From contig JANWZA010000013.1 in the NCBI GenBank assembly GCA_025054775.1, positions 1 through 57,144 of the forward strand: DNA of 57,144 bases, given 5' to 3'. Shown in pieces: positions 1 to 9,464 of this stretch (position 1 is its first letter; every line of letters begins with the position of its first letter). The position numbers were made by a program, and so were the translations under genes. Below the pieces are notes generated by a model, which saw nothing but the letters and a program-made list of their open reading frames with translations, made no database searches and had not been told where the DNA came from. The DNA is from Microscillaceae bacterium (GTDB lineage: Bacteria; Bacteroidota; Bacteroidia; Cytophagales; Microscillaceae).

Positions 1-1
1 A

Positions 2-877
2 GCAAATTGTATTCGTTACGTGGGAGCAAGAGCAGTTTTTGCAGAAGTCAATGCTGAATATAATTTGGATATTGAAGATGTAAAACGTAAAATCACCCCT
101 CAAACCAAAGCCATTCTGATAGTTCATCAAATTGGTATGCCTGCCGATATTGATGAATTTCAAGCACTTTGCAAAGAAAAAAACCTTGTGCTTATTGAAG
201 ATGCCGCTTGTGCCGCAGGAAGTAGTTACAAAGGCAAAAAAATTGGTTCACACAGCGATTTAGTGTGTTTTTCCTTTCACCCTCGTAAAGTTATCACCAC
301 AGGAGACGGAGGAATGATTACTACTTCCAGAGAGGATTATGCCCAAAGGCTGAAACTATTGCGTCAGCATGGTATGGCTATCAACGACCGAGTTCGCCAC
401 GAAAGTAATAAAGTTCTTATCACCGACCACTTGGAAGTAGGTTACAACTACCGAATGACTGATATTCAAGCGGCAGTGGGTATCAAGCAATTAGAAAAAT
501 TGGATTGGATTGTAGCCGAACGCCGAAAAATTGCTTTTCAATACCACAATGCTTTCAAAGATATAGATTGTCTTCGGTTGCCCTATGAAAGAGAGGGATA
601 TTTTTCAAATTATCAGTCTTACTCGGTGTATTTGAAGGAAAATAGCCCTATCAGCCGAGATGAACTTATGCAAAAACTGCTTGATGTGGGCATTGCTACA
701 CGCTCAGGTGTGATGACTGCCCACCGAGAAACTGCTTACAAAGGCTATTCTAATGAGAAATTACCTGTTTCCGAAGATTTATGTGATAGAAGCATTATTT
801 TGCCCTTATACGTACCCATGCCACAGGAAGAAATTGATTACGTTATTGAAAAATTTAGAAAATTTGTAAAAGGATAA
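2..877 (+). CDS. DegT/DnrJ/EryC1/StrS-family aminotransferase, 5' end cut off by the window
   Basis: The frame is open from the first bases (ANCIRYVGARAVF), so the start lies outside the window. The GTG at 20 is internal. The visible part is the C-terminal three quarters of a PLP-dependent sugar aminotransferase. It has the EDAACAAGS stretch, where the Asp contacts the PLP ring nitrogen, and SFHPRKVITTGDGG, whose Lys is the expected Schiff-base residue, followed by the family's GYNYRMTDIQAA stretch. Family members transfer an amino group from glutamate to a nucleotide-linked keto-sugar for LPS O-antigen, capsule or glycan synthesis. The specific substrate cannot be told from sequence. No sugar gene is adjacent on the right, so any surface-glycan cluster would lie to the left. 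Confidence 0.9.
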   Translation, partial: ANCIRYVGARAVFAEVNAEYNLDIEDVKRKITPQTKAILIVHQIGMPADIDEFQALCKEKNLVLIEDAACAAGSSYKGKKIGSHSDLVCFSFHPRKVITTGDGGMITTSREDYAQRLKLLRQHGMAINDRVRHESNKVLITDHLEVGYNYRMTDIQAAVGIKQLEKLDWIVAERRKIAFQYHNAFKDIDCLRLPYEREGYFSNYQSYSVYLKENSPISRDELMQKLLDVGIATRSGVMTAHRETAYKGYSNEKLPVSEDLCDRSIILPLYVPMPQEEIDYVIEKFRKFVKG

Positions 878-919
878 TCTATTTTTTACGATATTTCTGC
901 ATCAAAAAAATATTTTTTC

Positions 920-1348
920 ATGAAGCCTTATCTTTTACTATGTTGTTTCTATATAATTAGCCCATCCGTTTTAGCACAAAAGAAGGATAAAGATTTTTCA
1001 CAAATTCAAGCAATTCTAACTACCTAAGCTAGAGCATGAAATGAAGAGAATTTAGAAGCTCAAGGCTACTGGCAATCTGATAGCCCACCTTTGTAAGTAG
1101 TAATGGTATTACGCAGGGTTGGAAAAATATTTTAAGGCATTACAAAAAAAAGCTATGCCACACCTGAAAGAATGGGCAAATTGCAATTCGCCTTACTCAA
1201 AATAGAGAAGTTGAGCAAAAGGTACATTTATATAATTGGAAAATGGCAACTATTCCGCACACAGGACAGCCTTCAAAGGCATTTTACTTTGCTTTGGAAA
1301 AAAATCAATAAGCAGTGGGTAATCATTAGCAACCATTCCAGCGGATAA
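920..1348 (+). pseudogene. Decayed DUF4440 / SnoaL-like (NTF2-fold) exported protein
   Basis: A signal-peptide-like start (MKPYLLLCCFYIISPSVLAQ) opens at 920 and reads 35 codons to TAA at 1025. Read through, the frame continues ARA*NEENLEAQGYWQSDSP, where TAA fits a former CAA and TGA a former TGG. It then needs one frame change near 1090 to read FVSSNGITQGWKNILRHY, and a second in the A8 run near 1145 to read YATPERMGKLQFALLKIEK. The end, HFTLLWKKINKQWVIISNHS, is the classic C-terminal strand pair of DUF4440 proteins. At least two stops and two frameshifts make this a dead gene. Its function when alive is unknown; members are small cone-fold ketosteroid-isomerase-like proteins. Confidence 0.75.
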
Positions 1349-1608
1349 GTTAAAACTAACATCTATGTTACTTCTATGTTAAAAGCCTGTAAAGTTTGCT
1401 TTCTATCCACTTTACTCTGCGAAACTAATTATTGCAAAATAATACTGTAACTAAAAAAAATACAAAAAAAAAAAGAAATATTACTAATATACCCTCTTAA
1501 AGCACCATTCATTTAGCAATTATTTAACATTGATTCATCTTATAGTCTTATTTTAATGCTGTAATTTTGCAGCACAAACTTTTCATTTTATTGACCTTTC
1601 CAACTTTT
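1349..1608. other. AT-rich intergenic stretch before the TonB receptor
   Basis: Non-coding. It holds several A runs (the longest about 11 A near 1464-1474) and the putative -7 box of the downstream receptor. No RNA gene or repeat is visible. Confidence 0.6.
1562..1569 (+). promoter_or_regulatory. Putative -7 box (TAATTTTG) of the TonB-dependent receptor
   Basis: Matches the Bacteroidota TAnnTTTG element and lies 39 bp upstream of the ATG at 1609. I see no matching TTTG/TTG at the expected -33 distance. The box covers the TTG at 1567, which argues against that codon as the start. Confidence 0.45.
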
Positions 1609-4600
1609 ATGAACGAACGAGTTTTACAAAAAATCTATCTTTTGTGCTTTATGCTGTTTGCATCAGGTATGCAAATTGCATTCGGGCAAGGGGTAACAAC
1701 AGCCTTCATTTCAGGACGTGTACTTGATGAGAAGGGCGAAGGTTTACCCGGTGCAACGGTAATAGCTGTACATATTCCCTCTGGAACCCAATATGCCACT
1801 GCAGCAACAGCGGATGGCTCTTTCAACTTACCTGCGGTGCGGGTGGGCGGTCCTTATACCATTACTGCTACTTTTGTAGGTTACAAAGAGCAAAAGTTAG
1901 AAAATATTATGCTTAGCTTAGGGCAAAACTACAATACTCGCTTTGTAATGGTAAGCGAGACCCAAGCTATTCAAGATGTAGTAATTACAGCCAAAAAAGA
2001 TGCTGTAATGAATATTGATCGTACAGGTGCTGCTACTAATATCAGCAACGAGATAATTCGTGCCTTACCCACTTTGAACCGTAGTCTATCAGATTATACA
2101 CGCCTAACACCCCAAGCTAATACCACAGGACAAAATACAAGTAGCTTTGGGGGACGTAGCGATCGCTATAATAACTTCACAGTAGATGGTTCAGCCTTTA
2201 ACAACGCTTTTGGTCTCTCTGGTGCAGTAGGAGGGCAAACCAATGCCAACCCTATTAGCTTAGATGCGATTGAGGAAGTACAGATTAACCTTGCGCCCTA
2301 TGATGTACGCCAAGGAATGTTCACTGGAGCAGGTGTAAATGCTATTACAAGAGCAGGGACTAACGAGTTCAAAGGTTCAGTTTATACTTTTTTGCGTAAC
2401 CAAGAATTTGTAGGTAAAAAAGTAGGTGGTGTAGATGTAACGCAAAATGATTTTAACCAGCAACAATACGGCTTCCGTTTGGGTGGCCCTGTCATTAAAA
2501 ATAAATTGTTTTTCTTTGTAAATGCTGAAGCTAACCGTCGTAGCGATCCTGCTACTAATTTCATAGCACGTAGACCTGGTGTATCTGGGGATAACGTGGC
2601 CAATGTTGATGCTTTTGTTCTAGACGAGCTACGTAACTTTCTAATTACAAACTATAATTATAATCCTGGAAGCTACGAAAACTATCAACAAATTACCTAT
2701 GGTGATAACGCTACTGCACGAATTGATTGGAATATTAGTAACCAACATCGTTTGAATATCCGCTACAATTATCTACGTTCTTATCGTGATGTACCTCCCT
2801 CTGGAACAGGGGCACAAGGTGGTCGTGCTCCCTCACGCGACAGATTACCTTTCTCAGGTTCTTGGTACAGGATTAACAATAACATGCACTCTGTAATTGC
2901 TGAATTGAACAGTACATTTAGCAATAAATTAACTAATAACCTAATCGTAGGGCATACAGCTATGCGAGACTTCCGCGAGAGTACTAGCGGTCCCTTCCCT
3001 ACTGTAGATATTGAAAATGGTTCTAATCAAACCCTTACTACGTTTGGATTTGAGCCTTTTTCTGCTAATAACAAATTAGATACCGATGTAACCCAAATTT
3101 CTGACAATTTAACCTATTTTGCAGGAAAGCATACTATCACGGGTGGATTCGCTTTTGAATTTTACCGTACCTTAAATGGCTTTATGCAAGAGTTCTATGG
3201 GCGTTATCGCTTTAACACAGTTGCCGATTTCTATGCGAGTGCCTTGTCAGGAGTAAGTAATGCCACACAATACGCTTTACGCTCTTCTAACCTACCTGGC
3301 GTAGAAGTACCTTTGGTAAAATTACGTGCTGCTATTTTAGGTTTTTATGCCCAAGATGAGTTCAAGGTTAGTGATTATCTGAAACTTACAGCTGGCTTGC
3401 GTGTGGATGTACCTACCTACGATGACAAAGTATTGCCACCTAATCGTGAATTACTAGAACTTCGCTTTTTGGATAACCAAATAGCTGATGTGAGCAAATT
3501 TGCCAAAACCACTCCTCTGCTCTCTCCTCGTATTGGTTTCAATTGGGATCCTTTGAAAAATGGTAAATTACAAGTGCGTGGGGGTACAGGTTTATTCACA
3601 GGACGCGTGCCTTTTGTATGGATCTCTAACCAAGCCTCCAACAATGGAGTAATTTTCGCTACTGAATTGCAAAATAATCCTACTAATAGACCTTTTACAC
3701 CAAGTATCAACCCTCCTTGGCGACCAACCCCCACTGGACGAGCCGCTGCCGCCTACAATGTAGCTATTACAGATCGAAACTTCAAAATCCCACAAGTATT
3801 CCGTTCTAATATTGCCGCAGATTATCGTTTGCCTAATGACTGGATTGTAACTGCAGAGGTAATCTATACTAAAGATATTAACGCAGTTTATACCAAAAAT
3901 ATCAACCTTCCCGAACCTACTACCAACTTGGTAGGTGCTGATAATCGCCCTCGTTTTACCTTGAATAGAATAAATCCTAACATTTCTGATGCAATTCTAT
4001 TAGCAAATACTACGCAAGGTTATCAATTCAACTTTACGTTACAACTCCAAAAAGCCTTTTCTAATGGCTTCTTTGCAACCGCCGCATACAACTACGGTGA
4101 TGCTCGCGATATTAGCCCTATGACTGCCTCTATTGCATCATCTAACTTTGCAGCTACATTTGTTTCTGGCAACCCTAATGAGCCTATTCTCAGTTACTCT
4201 TCTTTCTTTATCCGCCACCGCTTTATTGCTTCTTTGGGTTATGAAAAAGAGTATTTGAAAAACTACAAAACCTCTATTGGTATATTCTTTGAGGGGCGAA
4301 CTGGGGATAGATATTCCTATACCGTAGGTGGAGACCCTAATAACGACGGATTTAATAATGATTTAATGTTTATTCCTGCACGTAGAGAAGATATAATTCT
4401 CGTACCTGTATCTGCTACTGCCACCGCTACTGCTCCTGCTGATACCCGTTCTCCTGAAACAATTTGGGCACAACTAGATGCTTACATCAATCAAGACCCT
4501 TACTTGAGTAAAAACCGAGGTAAGTATGCTAATCGTAATGGTTTAGTAGCTCCTTGGTTCAACAGAATGGACGTGAGAATTACCCAAGACTTCAAATTTG

Positions 4601-4872
4601 AAGTGGCAGGAAAACCGCAAACAATCCAACTAAGTCTGGACGTGTTTAATTTCTTGAATATGATAAACTCTAACTGGGGAGTAGAGCGTGTGCCTGTGCG
4701 TACTGCTTCATTACTCTCTTTCCAAGGGCTAGATCCTGACGGCAGACCACGTTATACGTTCCCATTCTTAAATGCAGCTACCCAGACGCCCGTAACTACC
4801 ACTTTCCAAAATAGCTTTGGCTTGTCCTCACGTTGGCAAGCTCAATTTGGTATTCGTTACATTTTCAACTAA
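1609..4872 (+). CDS. TonB-dependent receptor with N-terminal carboxypeptidase-regulatory-like domain (Oar-like)
   Basis: Outer-membrane active transporter or adhesin-like receptor of 1087 aa. The ATG at 1609 gives a clear signal peptide (MNERVLQKIYLLCFMLFASG, then MQIAFGQ); an in-frame TTG at 1567 lies inside the putative -7 box. A beta-sandwich carboxypeptidase-regulatory domain follows (about residues 30-105; SGRVLDEKGEGLPGATV). Next is a plug (about 115-255; RSDRYNNFTVDGSAFNNAFG and APYDVRQGMFTGAGVNAITR), then a long barrel ending in the aromatic strand RWQAQFGIRYIFN. The arrangement resembles the Oar family of Myxococcus and Bacteroidota rather than SusC: no SusD follows. The substrate is unknown. 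The next gene encodes a fasciclin lipoprotein on the same strand, 99 bp downstream, with a possible weak hairpin between them. Confidence 0.92.
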   Translation: MNERVLQKIYLLCFMLFASGMQIAFGQGVTTAFISGRVLDEKGEGLPGATVIAVHIPSGTQYATAATADGSFNLPAVRVGGPYTITATFVGYKEQKLENIMLSLGQNYNTRFVMVSETQAIQDVVITAKKDAVMNIDRTGAATNISNEIIRALPTLNRSLSDYTRLTPQANTTGQNTSSFGGRSDRYNNFTVDGSAFNNAFGLSGAVGGQTNANPISLDAIEEVQINLAPYDVRQGMFTGAGVNAITRAGTNEFKGSVYTFLRNQEFVGKKVGGVDVTQNDFNQQQYGFRLGGPVIKNKLFFFVNAEANRRSDPATNFIARRPGVSGDNVANVDAFVLDELRNFLITNYNYNPGSYENYQQITYGDNATARIDWNISNQHRLNIRYNYLRSYRDVPPSGTGAQGGRAPSRDRLPFSGSWYRINNNMHSVIAELNSTFSNKLTNNLIVGHTAMRDFRESTSGPFPTVDIENGSNQTLTTFGFEPFSANNKLDTDVTQISDNLTYFAGKHTITGGFAFEFYRTLNGFMQEFYGRYRFNTVADFYASALSGVSNATQYALRSSNLPGVEVPLVKLRAAILGFYAQDEFKVSDYLKLTAGLRVDVPTYDDKVLPPNRELLELRFLDNQIADVSKFAKTTPLLSPRIGFNWDPLKNGKLQVRGGTGLFTGRVPFVWISNQASNNGVIFATELQNNPTNRPFTPSINPPWRPTPTGRAAAAYNVAITDRNFKIPQVFRSNIAADYRLPNDWIVTAEVIYTKDINAVYTKNINLPEPTTNLVGADNRPRFTLNRINPNISDAILLANTTQGYQFNFTLQLQKAFSNGFFATAAYNYGDARDISPMTASIASSNFAATFVSGNPNEPILSYSSFFIRHRFIASLGYEKEYLKNYKTSIGIFFEGRTGDRYSYTVGGDPNNDGFNNDLMFIPARREDIILVPVSATATATAPADTRSPETIWAQLDAYINQDPYLSKNRGKYANRNGLVAPWFNRMDVRITQDFKFEVAGKPQTIQLSLDVFNFLNMINSNWGVERVPVRTASLLSFQGLDPDGRPRYTFPFLNAATQTPVTTTFQNSFGLSSRWQAQFGIRYIFN

Positions 4873-4884
4873 CTTTCTTAAAAT

Positions 4885-4922
4885 AAGCGATTTGCCCAAA
4901 GATAATTGAGGCAAACTCGCTT
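4885..4922 (+). terminator. Possible weak terminator or attenuator between the TonB receptor and fasciclin genes
   Basis: The arms aagcgatttgcc (4885-4896) and ggcaaactcgctt (4910-4922) pair with one bulged base around a 13-nt loop. Only a poor T tract follows, so partial read-through into the fasciclin gene is plausible. Confidence 0.35.
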
Positions 4923-4971
4923 TACTTAAAAATATTTTTGAAAATAGAAACCAAACAAAAAAATTCTTGAT

Positions 4972-6720
4972 ATGAAAAAGTTTGCATATTTTTTAACCAT
5001 CTTGGCAGTACTTACTCTTGGTATGTACGCCTGCCAAATTAAAGAACCTGTAGTGAATCATACTGTTTACAACAAAACAGTAATGGATGTGCTACGTTCT
5101 GATGCTCGTTTTAGTACTCTAGTGCGTGCTATTGAAAGAACTAATCTAACTCCTTTTTTTGATACACCACTAAATAGGGATGCAGGGGAGGGAGAACCAG
5201 GAGATAGTATTACGATTTTAGCTCCTAACAATGCTGCTTTCGCAAGAGCAAATATTGATGTAAATACCATCAACGAAAATACACTAAGGCAAATACTCTT
5301 GTATCATGTGCCTTTGGTAGGGCGTAGCTTGTTGCAAGGTGTAACTACTGCTCCCGCAATTCCTCCTTTACCCGAAACAAATGTATTGAGAAACGGACTA
5401 TTGCCAGGCTTTACCACTCCTAATACTGATAATTTTTTACGCATGCGTAATGCACGCTTACGTCAGGAGAATATTCCTACACCCTCTGTTCCCAACCCGC
5501 CTGCACCTAATCCAACTACGGTACTATCTAATACAGACCGTGCTTACATCCAAGGTACACGTATTAACGAAGCTAACATTCTCACACCAAATATTATTTG
5601 TTCTAATGGCGTTATTCATGAAATAGATAGAGTAATGAGCATACCTTCCCAAACCCTTTGGGATATTATCTCTACTAACTCTAATTATTCGCTCTTCGCT
5701 CGTGCTGTAGAACGTGTAGGGCTGAGACCAAGTCTTGAAAACCAAGATGCAATACGTACGATACTTGTACCCACGAATGCTGCCTTCAATGCAGCAGGAT
5801 TTCCCGATATTGCTTCTATTGATAATGCCAATTTAACCTCACTTTCAAATACGATTCGTTACCATGTAACTGCTCCAGGAGTGGGCAATAGAAGGTTTAC
5901 TATTAATAATGCTACGCTTGGTTTGCCAAATAACTTTACTTTATTTACAGATCTTGGCAGTGCTATCAATCAACAAGTTATTATTGTTTATTCAGGAAAT
6001 GACATGGTATTTAATCTAAATAATAATTGGCGTATGGTGGGGGGGGTAAGTCGTACAGGAAATGTGGATAGACATGCTATTAACGGAGTAGTCCATGAAA
6101 TCAATGCGGTACTTGCTCCCTACACTACTCAAGTACTCACGGCAGAGCAAATACTTCAAAATAATAGTAATACCACCCTCTTCCGCCAAGCAATAGATGC
6201 CTCAGGATTAAGTGCTTTGGGTAACTTGTCTAACTTAAATTTCCCTAATACTGCTCCTGCCAATTCACCTACTATTGGTGGTTCTTATACTATTTTTGCA
6301 CCTAATAATGCTGCTATGGAAGCCGCGGGTTATAGTGCTGCTCGTTTGAATACTATCCTTAACGCAGGCCCTAATTCTCCTGACAAAGTGGCTTTACGTG
6401 AGCTAGTACGTTATCACATTGTAACGACAAGTACTACGGGCAACTCCTCTGCAAGATTTTCTACCATGTTTACCAACGGTAATCAAAATACAATGCTTTG
6501 GAACGGTGTACCCTTCCTACCTGCCACGGGACCAATCAATACTTCAAACTCACCCACACGCCAAAACTTCCGTCAAGTAGTAATAAGTGTATCAGGTGGA
6601 GTATTTGCTATTCGTGGTACAGGTGATGCAGACTTCCGCCCTGTACTTCCTGCTCCCGATCGCGACATTTACGGAACAAACGGAGTAGTTCATGTAATAG
6701 ACCGCGTACTAAAACCATAA
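4972..6720 (+). CDS. Lipoprotein with three fasciclin (FAS1) domains
   Basis: 582 aa. The N terminus (MKKFAYFLTILAVLTLGMYAC) is a lipoprotein signal with the lipidated Cys at residue 21. Three FAS1 domains follow at about 35-205, 228-390 and 400-582. Each has the H1-like motif (TILAPNNAAFARA; TILVPTNAAFNAAG; TIFAPNNAAMEAAG) and a C-terminal NGVIHEIDRV / NGVVHEINAV / NGVVHVIDRV H2-like motif. FAS1 proteins mediate adhesion or cell-surface interactions. The coding sequence contains eight consecutive G at 6039-6046 (residues VGG), unusual in an AT-rich genome. It lies just downstream of the TonB receptor and may share its transcript. Its partner or ligand cannot be deduced. Confidence 0.9.
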   Translation: MKKFAYFLTILAVLTLGMYACQIKEPVVNHTVYNKTVMDVLRSDARFSTLVRAIERTNLTPFFDTPLNRDAGEGEPGDSITILAPNNAAFARANIDVNTINENTLRQILLYHVPLVGRSLLQGVTTAPAIPPLPETNVLRNGLLPGFTTPNTDNFLRMRNARLRQENIPTPSVPNPPAPNPTTVLSNTDRAYIQGTRINEANILTPNIICSNGVIHEIDRVMSIPSQTLWDIISTNSNYSLFARAVERVGLRPSLENQDAIRTILVPTNAAFNAAGFPDIASIDNANLTSLSNTIRYHVTAPGVGNRRFTINNATLGLPNNFTLFTDLGSAINQQVIIVYSGNDMVFNLNNNWRMVGGVSRTGNVDRHAINGVVHEINAVLAPYTTQVLTAEQILQNNSNTTLFRQAIDASGLSALGNLSNLNFPNTAPANSPTIGGSYTIFAPNNAAMEAAGYSAARLNTILNAGPNSPDKVALRELVRYHIVTTSTTGNSSARFSTMFTNGNQNTMLWNGVPFLPATGPINTSNSPTRQNFRQVVISVSGGVFAIRGTGDADFRPVLPAPDRDIYGTNGVVHVIDRVLKP

Positions 6721-6747
6721 TCCACTTTTAAGTTATCAAGCTATATT

Positions 6748-6786
6748 AACTTTCCAAGTTTTAATGCTTGGAAAGTTTTTATTTTT
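6748..6786 (+). terminator. Intrinsic terminator after the fasciclin gene
   Basis: Perfect 11-bp stem aactttccaag / cttggaaagtt (6748-6758 with 6767-6777), 8-nt loop, then a T-rich tail. Confidence 0.85.
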
Positions 6787-6817
6787 CCATCTCTGATTAA
6801 AATTAGCACGAAAAAAC

Positions 6818-6825
6818 TATCTTTG
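6818..6825 (+). promoter_or_regulatory. Putative -7 box (TATCTTTG) of fumC
   Basis: TAnnTTTG match 47 bp upstream of the fumC ATG and just after the preceding terminator. No convincing -33 box. Confidence 0.45.
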
Positions 6826-6872
6826 TAGTTAAAAATTTTATTCAACTTTCTTCCAACTTTTTCTCAAAAATT

Positions 6873-8267
6873 ATGGAATTTCGTATAGAACGCGATACAA
6901 TGGGCGAGGTGCAAGTACCTGCTCACGTATTTTGGGGTGCACAAACAGAGCGTAGCCGAAACAACTTCCGCATCGGAGAAGAGGCTTCCATGCCCATAGA
7001 GATTATCCATGCCTTTGCCTATCTCAAAAAAGCAGCAGCCTTAGCGAATTATGAACTTGGGGTATTGAGTCAAGAGAAAGCCCAACTCATAGCTCAAGTA
7101 TGTGATGAGATTTTGAACCACGAGCTAGATGATCAATTTCCTCTTGTCATTTGGCAAACAGGTTCAGGTACACAAAGTAATATGAATGTAAACGAGGTAA
7201 TTGCTTATAAGGCTCATGTAAATGCAGGAGGTAAACTTACTGACGAAAAAAAAATTATCCACCCTAATGATGACGTAAACAAATCACAATCTTCAAACGA
7301 TACTTTCCCCACAGCAATGCATATCGCTGCTTATAAGATGGTAGTAGAGGTTACTATACCTGGTTTGCAACTACTTCGCGATACGCTAGCCCAAAAAGCT
7401 TCTGATTTCAAGGATATTGTGAAAATAGGACGTACCCACTTTATGGATGCCACACCACTCACTCTAGGGCAAGAATTTTCGGGCTATGTGCAACAAATAG
7501 ATAATGGTATTCGAGCTTTGAAAAATGCTCTTGAAATGGTACGTGAATTAGCCCTCGGTGGTACGGCAGTAGGTACAGGATTGAATGCCCCCAAAGGCTA
7601 TGATGTGCTAGTAGCTAAAAAAATTGCCGAACTTACAGGCTATCCTTTCATTACCGCACCTAATAAATTTGAAGCCTTAGCCGCTCACGACGCAATGGTA
7701 GAACTTTCAGGAGCTTTGAAGCGTTGTGCTGTTTCGCTTATGAAAATTGCTAACGATATACGTATGCTTAGCTCAGGACCTCGTTGTGGTATTGGAGAAA
7801 TTATTATTCCTGACAATGAGCCAGGTTCGTCTATCATGCCAGGCAAAGTAAATCCAACGCAACCCGAAGCCCTTACGATGGTATGTTGTCAAGTAATTGG
7901 TAACGATGTAGCAATTACTGTAGGTGGTATGAATGGACATTTTGAGCTAAATGTATTTAAGCCACTTATCGCTGCTAACGTGTTACAGTCTGCTCGCTTG
8001 TTAGGTGATGCTTGCGTTTCATTCAATAATAAATGTGCCGTAGGAATAGAGCCCAACTATGAGGTAATACAAAAGCACTTGGAAAATTCGCTGATGTTGG
8101 TAACAGCCCTCAACCCACACATTGGCTATGAAAATGCAGCAAAAATTGCCAAAAAAGCTCACAAAGAAAATAAAACCCTTCGCGAAGCCGCTCTTGAATT
8201 AGGTTTACTTACTAACGAACAATTTGAAGCCTGGGTAGTACCTAAAAATATGGTAGGAAACTTGTAG
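6873..8267 (+). CDS. fumC: Fumarate hydratase class II
   Basis: 464 aa, full length for the iron-independent homotetrameric fumarase that interconverts fumarate and malate in the TCA cycle. It starts [25 protein letters not shown], typical of the family. The region [21 protein letters not shown] (about residues 184-204) carries the substrate-site His. The superfamily signature [15 protein letters not shown] sits near residue 318-332, and its first Ser is the catalytic base region. The SGAL stretch and the C-terminal small domain are present. A terminator lies upstream and a -7 box at 6818, so it probably starts its own transcript. The Na/Pi-type gene follows by 42 bp and may be co-transcribed. 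Confidence 0.97.
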   Translation: MEFRIERDTMGEVQVPAHVFWGAQTERSRNNFRIGEEASMPIEIIHAFAYLKKAAALANYELGVLSQEKAQLIAQVCDEILNHELDDQFPLVIWQTGSGTQSNMNVNEVIAYKAHVNAGGKLTDEKKIIHPNDDVNKSQSSNDTFPTAMHIAAYKMVVEVTIPGLQLLRDTLAQKASDFKDIVKIGRTHFMDATPLTLGQEFSGYVQQIDNGIRALKNALEMVRELALGGTAVGTGLNAPKGYDVLVAKKIAELTGYPFITAPNKFEALAAHDAMVELSGALKRCAVSLMKIANDIRMLSSGPRCGIGEIIIPDNEPGSSIMPGKVNPTQPEALTMVCCQVIGNDVAITVGGMNGHFELNVFKPLIAANVLQSARLLGDACVSFNNKCAVGIEPNYEVIQKHLENSLMLVTALNPHIGYENAAKIAKKAHKENKTLREAALELGLLTNEQFEAWVVPKNMVGNL

Positions 8268-8309
8268 AAAAATAAAAAACTTACTAGCTTATTTTCTGCT
8301 CTATTTCTT

Positions 8310-9254
8310 ATGAATACAGATATATTTCTGCTCATTTTGGCAGGTTTAGGGCTCTTCATATATGCTATTGCTGCTCTTTCTGAAAGTACACAATTAGTAG
8401 CGGGTGAGAACTTAGAACAATGGTTGAGAGTATGCACAAAAAATTTATTTTGGGGCATACTGACAGGTATACTAGTTACGGCAATTATTGGCTCGTCTTC
8501 TGCAGTTATCATTATTACGATTATACTAATCAACTCGCGTGTTTTCAACTTTCGGCAAGCTATTGGTGTGGTGCTTGGAGCAAATATCGGCACAACCATG
8601 AGTAGCCAAGTCATTGCATTTGATTTGGGTAAAATATCCCCTGTTTTTATTGCTATTGGGCTTATCATGCATATTGCTCTTGCTAACAAGTGGTGGAAAG
8701 ATATTGGAAAGGTAATTTTGTATTTTGGTATCCTATTTTTTGGATTACAAACTATGGAGCGAGCCGTAGAGCCTTTGCGAAATAGCCCTTGGTTTGTACA
8801 AACTTTATCCAACCTTGATAACCTATTAGCAGGAACTATGGCAGGAATGTTTACTACACTTATTATTCAATCCTCTTCGGCTACGGTAGGAATTGCCATT
8901 GTATTGGTTAAGAAAAGTTTGCTCTCGCTCAAAGCGGGTATTTCAGTCATGATGGGAGCCGAGTTAGGCACAGTGAGCGATACATTACTAGCTACTATCA
9001 ACGGTACACGGCAAGCATTAAAAACAGGAGTATTTCATTTCTTGTTTAACCTTATTTCTATTGTTGTTGGGTTGTTACTTTTCACTCCTTTCTATCATTT
9101 TGTAGAATGGGTGAGCAGAGATGCCACAGCGGAAAGGGCTTTAGCTAATGCCCATATGTGGTTTAACATTTTAGGAGTGGTGTTATTTGTGTGGTTTGTA
9201 CCACTTTTTGAACGATTACTTAATACAATTTTACCTGACAAAACAACTAATTAG
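8310..9254 (+). CDS. Na/Pi-cotransporter family membrane protein (PF02690 type), no PhoU domain
   Basis: 314 aa integral membrane protein with two inverted-repeat halves. The first has GSSSAVIII (about residue 59) with GANIGTT shortly after; the second has QSSSATVGI (about residue 187) with MMGAELGT. These QSSS/GANxGT repeats are the hallmark of NptA/SLC34-type sodium-phosphate symporters. The C terminus ends soon after the last helix, so the cytoplasmic PhoU-like domain found in many bacterial members is absent. Transport of phosphate is inferred from family only. It follows fumC by 42 bp and is followed by the THX gene with its own -7 box. A 217-codon open frame on the opposite strand here is a shadow. 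Confidence 0.88.
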   Translation: MNTDIFLLILAGLGLFIYAIAALSESTQLVAGENLEQWLRVCTKNLFWGILTGILVTAIIGSSSAVIIITIILINSRVFNFRQAIGVVLGANIGTTMSSQVIAFDLGKISPVFIAIGLIMHIALANKWWKDIGKVILYFGILFFGLQTMERAVEPLRNSPWFVQTLSNLDNLLAGTMAGMFTTLIIQSSSATVGIAIVLVKKSLLSLKAGISVMMGAELGTVSDTLLATINGTRQALKTGVFHFLFNLISIVVGLLLFTPFYHFVEWVSRDATAERALANAHMWFNILGVVLFVWFVPLFERLLNTILPDKTTN

Positions 9255-9273
9255 TCTTTTTTAGAAAAATTAC

Positions 9274-9281
9274 TATTTTTG
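9274..9281 (+). promoter_or_regulatory. Putative -7 box (TATTTTTG) of the THX gene
   Basis: TAnnTTTG match 52 bp upstream of the THX ATG. The tetramer at the expected -33 distance is TTAG (9251-9254), one base off TTTG. Confidence 0.5.
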
Positions 9282-9333
9282 CAACCTAATTTTGATTGAA
9301 TTGAATTGTAAATAAACCACACAAGCAAAAACT

Positions 9334-9459
9334 ATGGGAAAAGGAGATAGAAGAACTCGTAGAGGTAAAATCTGGCGTGGTACGTATGGCAATGCGCGCC
9401 CTAGAAAAAGACGCAAAGTAAAAAGCGTTCCTACTCAAAAAATTGATTCTGCTGAATAA
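9334..9459 (+). CDS. 30S ribosomal protein THX
   Basis: 41-residue, extremely basic protein starting [20 protein letters not shown] and continuing [10 protein letters not shown], ending in an acidic SAE tail. The [12 protein letters not shown]...GTYG pattern is that of THX, the small peptide first seen at the top of the Thermus 30S head and widespread in Bacteroidota. It probably stabilises the 30S head by filling a gap between rRNA helices. The ATG at 9334 is the only sensible start. A -7 box lies upstream and a long hairpin follows the stop, so it is probably monocistronic. Confidence 0.93.
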   Translation: MGKGDRRTRRGKIWRGTYGNARPRKRRKVKSVPTQKIDSAE

Positions 9460-9464
9460 AACGA

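Noticed and set aside
1567-1608. TTG start 14 codons upstream for the TonB receptor
   Set aside because: It falls within the putative -7 box and would bury the signal peptide.
1609-6720. SusC/SusD polysaccharide-utilisation pair
   Set aside because: The second gene encodes FAS1 domains, not a SusD fold, and no glycoside hydrolases are nearby.
8159-8812. 217-codon open frame on the minus strand
   Set aside because: It lies antisense to the well-supported fumC and Na/Pi genes, has no recognisable domain, and its length follows from the codon usage of the plus-strand genes.
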